Positions 1 to 7,492 of a stretch of DNA of 51,639 nucleotides are shown here, in pieces (position 1 is the first letter of the stretch; the number at the start of each line of letters is the position of its first letter). The notes below the pieces were generated by a model, which was not told the DNA's origin, made no database searches, and saw only the letters and a program-made list of their open reading frames with translations. The position numbers were made by a program, and so were the translations under genes. Source of the stretch: SAR324 cluster bacterium (GTDB lineage Bacteria; SAR324; NAC60-12); contig JANQHV010000259.1 in NCBI GenBank assembly GCA_028282505.1, positions 1 through 51,639 of the forward strand. Reading direction: 5' to 3'.

Positions 1-140
1 TGTACTGGAAAACGAGTCCCATACAAAGCTGTATAGAGAGAAACCTCTCCTTCGGTTACCGTACGTGGGGTAGCATGAATGATTTTCTGGCCGAGGGAAA
101 AATCCTCAAAATAATTACCGGGGTTGGTTTTATTGCTCAT
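1..140 (-). CDS. mch: Mesaconyl-CoA hydratase (beta-methylmalyl-CoA dehydratase), N-terminal part
   Basis: The reading frame starts at the ATG at 138-140 and runs off the left edge, so only about 46 residues are visible. They begin MSNKTNPGNYFEDFSLGQ and continue with HATPRTVTEG and LYTALYG. This is the characteristic N-terminus of MaoC-like mesaconyl-CoA hydratases, which interconvert beta-methylmalyl-CoA and mesaconyl-C1-CoA in the ethylmalonyl-CoA pathway and the 3-hydroxypropionate bicycle. A GGAG ribosome site lies 8 nt upstream. It is the last visible gene of the minus-strand cluster that also holds mcl, mct and meh, which fits the assignment. The 160-nt gap to the CoA-transferase gene upstream may contain its own promoter. 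Confidence 0.85.
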   Translation of the reverse strand, partial: MSNKTNPGNYFEDFSLGQKIIHATPRTVTEGEVSLYTALYGTRFPV

Positions 141-300
141 TGTTTTATCTCCATAATTAAAGAACTGACGTTATGTGAGTGAAATTTGCGAAAAGCCTCT
201 TTCTAAGTCATTGCAAATAATTCTAATAAGAAATTCCCACAGTTTTAAGAAAGGCGCACTTTTCGCTAAAAATATACACACAACAGGAGTAACTTAACAA

Positions 301-2238
301 TCATTTTTCATCAGAAGACTCCAGAAAAGTCTGTGCCTCTTCTTTACGCTCAAAAATATGAGGAGCGATATCCCTCTCCGAAAAATACTGATCCAGTTTC
401 ATGCGCATGAAAGCACTGGTCGCGTAGCGGGTGATGGTTGTGTAGTAGTGTTTCAACATATGACGGTCCATATCGGCGTAATCATCATAGATGTCTTCGT
501 TGATTTTGAATTCATCATAGTTGATAAAAACACCAACCCGCTTGCCAATACTCTTGCATTGCTCTTCCAGCAGTGTCTGCAATGTCTGGATGTCTTCTTT
601 GACACGCACATACCATCCTCCCAGGTTGATAAAGAGGATATTACGGCTTGGGTCATAACTGATCCGTTCCTGCAACTTGAGATTGAGCAGTTCGGATTCC
701 AGTTCCATAGGCCCTTCACGGAAGATACGCAAATCCATGGGAATCGGATCCCGGATCTTGGGTTTGAAATCCATATGGGCCAGAATGTCTCGTTCAATAT
801 CAATGCCTGGAGCCACTTCGGTCAATACCAGTCCTTTGATTCCGCGCCTGAACACACACCGTTCCGTAACATAATAGACAGGTTGGTAGCGCACGACTGA
901 AAAATCTCCACTGAAGGAAACTTGCTTGACTTGTTTGACAAACTTACGGCTACGTCCCTCTTGAAGGATTTTCAGTTTACCATCTTCAATACTGACTTTG
1001 AGACCACCGGCTGTGAAGGTTCCGGCAAAGACCATAATACGGGCGTGCTGGCTGATATTGATGAAACCGCCACAGCCAACCAACCGGGTTCCAAAACGAC
1101 TGACATTGACATTGCCTAACTCATCACATTCTGCCATGCCCAGACAAGCCATGTCCAGGCCACCACCATCATAAAAATCAAACTGTTGATTTTGATCGAG
1201 AACCGCATCGACATTCACCCCAGCCCCAAAGCTAGAACCACTGGCCAGTACTCCTCCCACGGTGCCTGCTTCTGACGTGAGGGTGATGTATTGGGTGATT
1301 TTTTCTTCGTTGGCCACAGAAGCCACACCTTCAGGGATACCAACTCCCAGGTTGACGATTCCGTTGGGTGGTAATTCAAAAGCAGCGCGGCGAACAATGA
1401 TTTTGCGGGCATCCAGAGGCATTGGAGTAAGAGATTCCAAAGGAACCTTAATCTGACTGGCCAAAGCTGGATTGTACAGTGTTCCATAATTCATCATATG
1501 GTGTTCTGGTTTGTCTGCCACCACCACACAGTCAACCAATATGCCAGGAACTTTGACATGTTTGGCATTGAGGGATCCTTGCTGTGCGATTCGCTCCACC
1601 TGAGCAATCACAATCCCTCCACTGTTTTTAACGGCCATGGCCTGAGCCAGATTGTCCAGGGTGAGAGCTTCTTTTTCCATGGTGATGTTTCCTGATGGAT
1701 CGGCGGTAGTGCCACGAATGAAAGCGATATCGACCGTGCCCACTTTGTAAAAAAGCCATTCTTCACCCTCAATTTCTACCAAATTGACGATATCTCTGGT
1801 AGTGATTTCGTTGATTTTGCCTCCTTCCAGGCGCGGATCAACAAAGGTGTGTAAGCCTACCTTAGAAAAAAATCCGGGCTTGCCAGCTGCTCTGGTGCGG
1901 TACAATTGGCAAATCACACCCTGGGGTAGGTTGTAAGCGAAAATTTTGTTATCAAGGGCCAGCTTGGCTACATCTGGCATCCTTCCCCAGTTTCCTGCAA
2001 CCACTCGCCGCAGCAAACCTTCATGTCCCAAACGATTGGTTCCCTGCTTTCCGTCAGCCTGTCCGGCAGCAGCAAACAGAGTCAAATTTTTTGGGGAACC
2101 TGTTTCTAAAAATCGACGTTCCAGGGCTTCCAGAAGCGTTTCGGGAACACCACTCTGGACAAAGCCATTGGAACAGATGGTATCGCCGTCTTGGATAAGA
2201 GCAACGGCTTCATCTGCAGATACAATTTTGTTTCTCAT
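301..2238 (-). CDS. Class I acyl-CoA:carboxylate CoA-transferase with C-terminal extension
   Basis: 645 residues. The first ~530 match the propionate/acetate CoA-transferase (Pct/YdiF, COG4670) fold, with alpha and beta halves fused in one chain. The likely catalytic glutamate is E323 in TSEAGTVGGV, almost the same position as the known glutamate of Clostridium propionicum Pct. The family moves CoA between acyl-CoA and a short carboxylate through a glutamyl-CoA thioester. Residues ~535-645 are an extra domain (GWYVRVKED, VFINYDEFKI, Y-rich helix) not needed in ordinary Pct, so the protein is about 120 residues longer than usual. GAGGAGG lies before the ATG. It sits between meh and mch, so it may activate propionate, mesaconate or another acid for the same route. 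The substrate cannot be told from sequence. Confidence 0.85.
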   Translation of the reverse strand: MRNKIVSADEAVALIQDGDTICSNGFVQSGVPETLLEALERRFLETGSPKNLTLFAAAGQADGKQGTNRLGHEGLLRRVVAGNWGRMPDVAKLALDNKIFAYNLPQGVICQLYRTRAAGKPGFFSKVGLHTFVDPRLEGGKINEITTRDIVNLVEIEGEEWLFYKVGTVDIAFIRGTTADPSGNITMEKEALTLDNLAQAMAVKNSGGIVIAQVERIAQQGSLNAKHVKVPGILVDCVVVADKPEHHMMNYGTLYNPALASQIKVPLESLTPMPLDARKIIVRRAAFELPPNGIVNLGVGIPEGVASVANEEKITQYITLTSEAGTVGGVLASGSSFGAGVNVDAVLDQNQQFDFYDGGGLDMACLGMAECDELGNVNVSRFGTRLVGCGGFINISQHARIMVFAGTFTAGGLKVSIEDGKLKILQEGRSRKFVKQVKQVSFSGDFSVVRYQPVYYVTERCVFRRGIKGLVLTEVAPGIDIERDILAHMDFKPKIRDPIPMDLRIFREGPMELESELLNLKLQERISYDPSRNILFINLGGWYVRVKEDIQTLQTLLEEQCKSIGKRVGVFINYDEFKINEDIYDDYADMDRHMLKHYYTTITRYATSAFMRMKLDQYFSERDIAPHIFERKEEAQTFLESSDEK

Positions 2239-2277
2239 ATTTACCTCCTCAAGATACTAAAGTGCTGGCCGAACCGA

Positions 2278-3126
2278 TTACAGTTCAGCAGTGGCCGTCA
2301 TGGAGGTCTTACCATCAGGGCCTTGAGATTCCAACACAACTTTTCCCTCCTCCAGGGTACCAGTCAATCGAAATGGATGCATATCGAATAAAGGAGCACG
2401 TCCTCGAAATGAAAAACCACGGAGTGCCTGTTTGCTGTTACGGTGGGCCAATTGAGCCAGCATGACAGCCGTCAATGGACCATGCACCACCAACCCCGGA
2501 TATCCTTCTTCACTCATAGCGTAGGGACGGTCATAGTGAATTCGATGCGCATTAAACGTAAGAGCAGAAAACCGAAACAGTAACACCTGATTCGGGACAA
2601 CGATTTGACTCCAGGCATCCGGAGCCAACTCAGGCATTTGATCCACAGGAACTGGTGCGGGAACTGTGCCTCCAGCTTCCTTATAAACAATGTCTTGTTC
2701 CTCTTCGATACAGAGTGTTCCTGCTTGATGAACACGATATTGTACCGTCACAAAAACCAATTGGCCACTTGAGCCTGATTTTTCAGTCACTTTGAGGACT
2801 TCCCCCTCCCGCCGGGCAGGTTGTCCGATGATCAACGGTGCATGAAACTTAAGCCGTCCTCCGGCAAACATACGTCGTGGCAATTCCACGGGAGGAAGAA
2901 AACCTCCTCGCTCAGGATGGCCATCTTGACTGATTTTTGATCCGGGGACCTGAGGTAAAAAATAAAACCAATGCCATAAAGCAGGAAGTGCGTCACCTTC
3001 ATTGAGTGACTCGAATTCCTGATCAAATGCAGCATTGGCACTGAGTGCTTGAGAGAGACCGATGGTGTCCTCTCGTTCTTCTTTGGAACCAATCCAATCG
3101 CTTAATGGTTTTTTCTCTGTAGTCAT
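2278..3126 (-). CDS. meh: Mesaconyl-C4-CoA hydratase (FAS1-type/HTD2-like dehydratase)
   Basis: 282 residues with the FAS1-like N-terminal dehydratase segment (LPRRMFAGGRLKFHAPL) and a C-terminal MaoC-like half (HYDRPYAMSEEGYPGLVVHGPL). These are the usual landmarks of HTD2/mesaconyl-C4-CoA hydratase proteins, and the length of about 280 residues is typical. In the 3-hydroxypropionate bicycle this enzyme hydrates mesaconyl-C4-CoA to (S)-citramalyl-CoA. Its start overlaps the stop of the mct gene as ATGA (3123-3126), so the two are probably translationally coupled, as expected for consecutive pathway steps. The substrate is inferred from this neighbourhood; the fold itself is clear. Confidence 0.85.
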   Translation of the reverse strand: MTTEKKPLSDWIGSKEEREDTIGLSQALSANAAFDQEFESLNEGDALPALWHWFYFLPQVPGSKISQDGHPERGGFLPPVELPRRMFAGGRLKFHAPLIIGQPARREGEVLKVTEKSGSSGQLVFVTVQYRVHQAGTLCIEEEQDIVYKEAGGTVPAPVPVDQMPELAPDAWSQIVVPNQVLLFRFSALTFNAHRIHYDRPYAMSEEGYPGLVVHGPLTAVMLAQLAHRNSKQALRGFSFRGRAPLFDMHPFRLTGTLEEGKVVLESQGPDGKTSMTATAEL

Positions 3127-4364
3127 GGCGATAACTCCACTGGACCCGCCACAATCCCTTTATCGCGCAGAGTACCGATTTCCTGGTCACTCATGCCGAG
3201 AATTCCAGTTAAGATTTCATCGGTATGTTCACCAAGAATGGGAGCACGGTCTGGGGTTTGACGTTCTATGACACCAAAATCGAGAGGAGAACCAGGTACG
3301 AGATATTCACCGATGCCTGGCTGCTCCAATGTGTGAAACATAGGATTTTCGTTTGAAACGCGGGGATCTTCATGCACCAACTGCCAGAAATTCTGGTATT
3401 TCTCCCAGCAAACGCCAGTTCCTTTAAATGCTTCTGTTATTTCTGCCAATGTGCGCTGAGAACACCACTCTTGCAGTGGTTTAGTGATAGCTTCTCTACC
3501 TCTGAAACGATCACCTTCTTTCGTGAAGTCATAACCCAGTTTTGCTTCAATGGCACTGAACGTTTCGGCCAAGCCAGTTGCTTTGCCAAGTTCTTTCCAC
3601 ATCTTCACAGTAACACCTGTAATATAAATACGACGCCCATCTTTGGTTTCGAAATCATGGCCGTACGCTCCATACAGGTAGTTACCATAGGGTTGCCGTA
3701 CCTCTTTATTGATCTCCACTTCCTGGAGGCATCCGATATGACCAGCCATCGCAAAAGCGATGTCGGAAAGAGCTAGCTTGACCAGTTGTCCTTCTCCGGT
3801 GCGAGTGCGATGCCTCTCGGCAGCTACCATTGCCAAAGCCAGATGAATTCCTGCAATGGCATCCCAGGCTGGGAAAAGGTGACTGGTTGGATTGTGTGTA
3901 CCATCCGGGTTGAGAGGACCGGTAACATCGGGAAAACCCGCCGCACAGTTGATCGTATAATCCACCGCATTGGACCCATCCGAGCTACCCAGCAGATTGA
4001 CCATGATCACATCGTCCCGCTTCTTTTTGAGCTCTTCATAGCTCATCCATCCCTTTCTGGCAGGAAAGTTGGTCAAAAACATACCATTGCCCGGTCCGGG
4101 TGCTGTGATCAAGTTGGTGATGATCTCCTGACCTTCTGGAGTGCGTGCATCAATAGCGAGGGAACGCTTTCCAATATTCATTCCGGCCCAAAACAGACTT
4201 TTTCCCTCTTTGGTGATGGGCCAGCGGCGTGCATCGAGACTCCCTTTGATGGGATCAAAACGGATCACATCGGCTCCGAGTTGTCCCAGGGTCATGCCGC
4301 CGAGTGGTGCGGCTACAAAGGCCGAAGCCTCAATAATCCGCATACCATCCAGTATTCCATACAT
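3123..4364 (-). CDS. mct: Mesaconyl-CoA C1-C4 CoA-transferase (family III)
   Basis: 413 residues, a CaiB/BaiF family III CoA-transferase. The N-terminus (SAFVAAPLGGMTLGQLGADV), the block GNYLYGAYGHDFET and the C-terminal PGIGEYLVPGSPLDFG are closely like Chloroflexus Mct as I remember it. Mct moves CoA within mesaconyl-CoA from C1 to C4. The probable catalytic aspartate is D168 in FPAWDAI. The gene is followed by meh with a 4-nt overlap. It is separated from mcl upstream by 351 nt that hold a palindromic repeat, so mct-meh may be transcribed apart from the two lyase genes. Alternatives such as succinyl-CoA:malate transferase are less likely, because the similarity is specifically to Mct. Confidence 0.9.
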   Translation of the reverse strand: MYGILDGMRIIEASAFVAAPLGGMTLGQLGADVIRFDPIKGSLDARRWPITKEGKSLFWAGMNIGKRSLAIDARTPEGQEIITNLITAPGPGNGMFLTNFPARKGWMSYEELKKKRDDVIMVNLLGSSDGSNAVDYTINCAAGFPDVTGPLNPDGTHNPTSHLFPAWDAIAGIHLALAMVAAERHRTRTGEGQLVKLALSDIAFAMAGHIGCLQEVEINKEVRQPYGNYLYGAYGHDFETKDGRRIYITGVTVKMWKELGKATGLAETFSAIEAKLGYDFTKEGDRFRGREAITKPLQEWCSQRTLAEITEAFKGTGVCWEKYQNFWQLVHEDPRVSNENPMFHTLEQPGIGEYLVPGSPLDFGVIERQTPDRAPILGEHTDEILTGILGMSDQEIGTLRDKGIVAGPVELSP

Positions 4365-4452
4365 AATTAACCCCCTGTTAATTTAGTTTAGATAAATGCG
4401 AATCCGAAGTTAAAATTTTTATTGTAAAATCAACATTTTGTAAAAACCAATT

Positions 4453-4527
4453 TGTCATACCGGACTCGATCCGGTATCCAGAACATCCTGATAAATTGAT
4501 AGATTCCGGGTCAGGCCCGGAATGACA
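4453..4527. repeat. Palindromic dispersed repeat, TGTCAT...ATGACA type
   Basis: The 351-nt gap between mcl and mct holds a 75-bp element that begins TGTCATACCGGACTCGATCC and ends CCCGGAATGACA, with GC-rich hairpins inside. The sequence just to its right (ACAATACTTCAGCTCCGG) recurs beside the copy at 16.23 kb. It resembles the common intergenic palindromic repeats of proteobacteria. The rest of the gap is AT-rich with no gene. Confidence 0.7.
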
Positions 4528-4715
4528 CAATACTTCAGCTCCGGATTCATAATAATTAGATAATTATTTAGCCACGAAATAACACTAAGTATAAATGTTC
4601 ACAATAAAGCACACAAACTCACACTCTTAAGTGTACTTTTAAGGAATTGGCCATATATGATAGTGTCAACCACCTTTGTGGTCTTCGCGTTATTAGTGGC
4701 TTAATGAATATTCAG

Positions 4716-5759
4716 TTAAAAACCATACGCCTTGCCTCGTTCTGGATCTTTTTTGGCAACTAATTTTGCCAGATCCACAATCACACTGGCTTGTTTCCAA
4801 GTAGCATCATCTTGCATCTTACCATCAATCATGACCGCCCCAGAACCATCTGGCATGGCTTCTAAAATTCGTTTAGCAAATAATACTTCTTTCACTTCGG
4901 GACTAAAAACATCCTTGGCAATTTCAATCTGTTTGGGATGTAAAGTCCAGGTACCCACACAACCTTGCAAGAAGGCATTACGAAATTGAGCCTGACAGGC
5001 ATCGCTGTCCTCGAAATCTCCAAAAGGCCCGTAAAACGCCTTCAGTCCGTTTGCCATACAAGCATCTACCATGCGAGCAACGGTGTAGTGCCAAAGATCC
5101 TGTTGGAAGAAAGTTCGCTCACTGCCATCTTCGTTGGCATCAGCTAATACCCCATAGAAAGGGTGACCCCCGCCAACGCGGGTGGTTTTCATGCCTCGTG
5201 AGGCCGCTAAATCAGCAGGGCCGAGACTCATGCCATGCATACGTGGGCTAGCTTGGGCGATTTCATTCACATTTTTCACACCTTGCGCTGTTTCTAAAAT
5301 AGCATGAATCAAGATGGGCTTTTTCACGTTATAGGCAGCTTCCAGTTGAGCTAATAGCTGATCGACATAGTGGATATCCCACGCTCCTTCAACTTTGGGA
5401 ACCATCAACACGTCCAACTTATTACCCACTTCTTTCACAATTTGGATGATATCTTCCAAACACCAAGGGCTGTTCAAGGCATTGACCCGAGTCCACAACC
5501 CTGTGTCTCCAAAATCAACCTCTTTGGCCACTTCAATGAAACCAGCCCGAGCGGCTTCTTTAGCCTCAGCAGGGATGGCATCTTCCAGATTGCCTAGCAA
5601 CACATCAACCTGCTTGATCATGGAAGGGACTTTGGATCTCATTTTTTCAGATTGTGGTGGAAAAAAATGAATGGTGCGCTCCAGTCTCACCGGCAATTCA
5701 CGCAACGGCGTTGGCGCTCCGATGGCAAGAGGTTTATAAAAGTTAACTGGGTTTTTCAT
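4716..5759 (-). CDS. mcl: Malyl-CoA / beta-methylmalyl-CoA / citramalyl-CoA lyase, Chloroflexus type
   Basis: 347 residues of the HpcH/HpaI-CitE lyase family. Stretches such as [45 protein letters not shown] and AYGF at the end match the Chloroflexus trifunctional Mcl almost word for word. This enzyme cleaves malyl-CoA, condenses glyoxylate with propionyl-CoA, and cleaves citramalyl-CoA to pyruvate and acetyl-CoA. Acidic metal ligands are visible in LEDAIP and ILETAQG. AGGAG precedes the start. It lies 20 nt behind a second lyase gene in a tight pair. That a Chloroflexus-type enzyme sits here with mct and meh suggests the set travelled together; transfer is an inference. Confidence 0.92.
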   Translation of the reverse strand: MKNPVNFYKPLAIGAPTPLRELPVRLERTIHFFPPQSEKMRSKVPSMIKQVDVLLGNLEDAIPAEAKEAARAGFIEVAKEVDFGDTGLWTRVNALNSPWCLEDIIQIVKEVGNKLDVLMVPKVEGAWDIHYVDQLLAQLEAAYNVKKPILIHAILETAQGVKNVNEIAQASPRMHGMSLGPADLAASRGMKTTRVGGGHPFYGVLADANEDGSERTFFQQDLWHYTVARMVDACMANGLKAFYGPFGDFEDSDACQAQFRNAFLQGCVGTWTLHPKQIEIAKDVFSPEVKEVLFAKRILEAMPDGSGAVMIDGKMQDDATWKQASVIVDLAKLVAKKDPERGKAYGF

Positions 5760-5779
5760 TTCTGTTTTCTCCTATGCGA

Positions 5780-6769
5780 TTATTTTGATTGATCTTTAGC
5801 GGCAGCTTGAGCCGCTTTGTTGACCGTATTTTGAGCCTGGTGGATAGAAGCAATGTCAATCATTTTTCCATCCAGCGTGACTGCACCGGCTCCTTCTTTT
5901 TCAGCAATGGCCATTGCTTCCAGGATACGTTCTGCATGCTTCACTTCGGCCTCAGAAGGTTTGAACAATTCATTAGCCAAATCGATCTGACTGGGATGAA
6001 TCACCATCTTTCCTTCGCAACCGAGGACTTTCGCCCGCTTGGCGCTGGCCATCCATCCATCAAGATCTTTGATGTCAGCAAAAGGTCCATCAATGGGGCG
6101 TAGTCCATTGGCACGAGCCGCAGCAACGAGAGTCGCCAGTGTGAAGTGCCACATGTCTCCCCAATGGGTCTCTCTCCCACCAGTTCCATCACCATTGGTC
6201 AGAATATGGTAATCCGGATTGGGCCCTCCAATCATCGTGATTTGTGCTCCAGTTGAAGCGGCGTAATCGGCAGAACCAAACAGCATGCTCTCATTGCGAG
6301 GCGATGCGCCAGCGATTTCATAAATATTCTGGATACCCAAAGGGGTTTCAACGAGCATTTCAATGCCGATGCGCTTCTGAATTCCTTTAGCCTTCTCAAT
6401 TTGAGTCAGCAACATGTCCACAGCATAAATATCAGCAGCCGTGCCAACTTTGGGAACCAGAATCAAATCCAGTTTGTTACCGGCTTGTTCGACCAGGTCT
6501 ACCACGTCTCGGTACATGTAATGGGTATCGAGTCCGTTGATACGAACGGAAACACTTTTATTCCCAAAATCTAAATCGTTGAGGGCCTCAATCACATTTT
6601 TTCGTGCCTGTTCCTTCTGGTCTGGAGGAACTGAATCTTCCAGGTCAAAAAAGATGACATCAGCTGCACTTTGAGGAGCCTTCTCAATAAAACGTGATTT
6701 AGAACCAGGAACTGCTAATGTGCTGCGATTCAAGCGTGAAGTTCGGGAAGGGATACTGGTAAAACTCAT
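5780..6769 (-). CDS. L-malyl-CoA/beta-methylmalyl-CoA lyase, Rhodobacter Mcl1-like
   Basis: 329 residues, the same CitE-like TIM-barrel family as the next gene but a different branch. NRSTLAVPGSKSRFIEKAPQ, LEDSVPPDQKEQAR, VRINGLDT and MVIHPSQIDLANE follow the Rhodobacter Mcl1 pattern. Mcl1 reversibly makes beta-methylmalyl-CoA from glyoxylate and propionyl-CoA, and cleaves malyl-CoA. It is the first gene of the minus-strand cluster, with AGAGG 7 nt before the ATG, and mcl follows after 20 nt. The pair may divide the glyoxylate-forming and glyoxylate-fixing reactions, or this one may be specialised; sequence does not decide. A beta-methylmalyl-CoA role is favoured over citrate lyase because no citD or citF is present. 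Confidence 0.8.
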   Translation of the reverse strand: MSFTSIPSRTSRLNRSTLAVPGSKSRFIEKAPQSAADVIFFDLEDSVPPDQKEQARKNVIEALNDLDFGNKSVSVRINGLDTHYMYRDVVDLVEQAGNKLDLILVPKVGTAADIYAVDMLLTQIEKAKGIQKRIGIEMLVETPLGIQNIYEIAGASPRNESMLFGSADYAASTGAQITMIGGPNPDYHILTNGDGTGGRETHWGDMWHFTLATLVAAARANGLRPIDGPFADIKDLDGWMASAKRAKVLGCEGKMVIHPSQIDLANELFKPSEAEVKHAERILEAMAIAEKEGAGAVTLDGKMIDIASIHQAQNTVNKAAQAAAKDQSK

Positions 6770-7492
6770 ATTGTACCTCTATCAAATGTTTTAGATGATT
6801 TCCAAGGATGAATCTACCAGGATTGTGCCAACTTTAGAGCTTCAAGCGGTCCGTCGATACGGCATTGCAAAGGACGCACGGTGCGTTATGTAACCGGAGC
6901 AATAACGCTGAAACTCTAAAAAACAACAAGATGAGTAAATTCTTTGCAGGAAATCCCCTTAGGAATGGCAAGCCATGATCCTGGCCAACTTGGCGACAGA
7001 AATCACAAAATCATGTTTGGATTTTAGGTTGATCATGGCAATTCGACTCAACGTAAACGAGTGTAAAATCTCTGTCAAGTAGAAAGTAACTCACCCATCG
7101 CTGTTTCTCCAAAGACTGATCATCTTTTTCATTCAGAGCATGACAAAACTTCTCCGCTTAAATCTCTGATCAGCCCGTCTATCCTGTTCAGTAGCCAGGT
7201 CTACCTTGCTTCTCATGACAGTCTACCTCAAATTGAATAAACGTTTATTTTTCCTGAATAATTTCAAACATCTATTATCAATGATTGGTCTGAATATTTG
7301 AATATATAGAGATGCCTTTTCATTCATAGAAATATTGCACGATATGTTAAAAATTTAGTTTTCTAAGAGGGTTTCCCGAAATTATTTCTGAAACGAAAAA
7401 TCGTCCAGAATGAGGGTGGTTTTGCAGCAGGGTAAGAATTTCGGGAAACCCTCTAACATGCTCCAAATGAACACAAATTTTGAGGTGAAAAT
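6770..7492. other. Long intergenic region upstream of the mcl cluster
   Basis: 723 nt between the divergent mcl cluster and the phosphoesterase gene. It must contain the promoters of both. Apart from the MITE-like element at 7366-7454, I see no convincing gene. A short minus-strand open stretch near 6830-6890 reads like a possible C-terminal gene remnant but has no recognisable family. Confidence 0.5.
7366..7454. repeat. MITE-like element with perfect 18-bp terminal inverted repeats
   Basis: The 89-bp element starts AGAGGGTTTCCCGAAATT (7366-7383) and ends with its exact reverse complement (7437-7454). Its interior contains GAAAAATCG and GGTTTTGCAGCAG, which also occur inside the longer-ended elements at 14.4 and 24.5 kb. 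It has no coding capacity. It ends 38 nt before the phosphoesterase start, so it could affect expression of that gene. Confidence 0.8.

Noticed and set aside
188-266. GCGAAAAG / CTTTTCGC arms 63 nt apart upstream of mch
   Set aside because: Long loop and short arms; could occur by chance.
358-900. Plus-strand frame opposite the CoA-transferase gene
   Set aside because: Shadow of the real gene on the other strand, with no ribosome site or family match.
6830-6890. Open minus-strand stretch as a gene remnant
   Set aside because: Too short and no family recognisable; kept only as a remark in the intergenic entry.
7180-7240. 27-residue minus-strand ORF with a GAGGT site
   Set aside because: Too short, no homology, and positioned in a region with other random frames.
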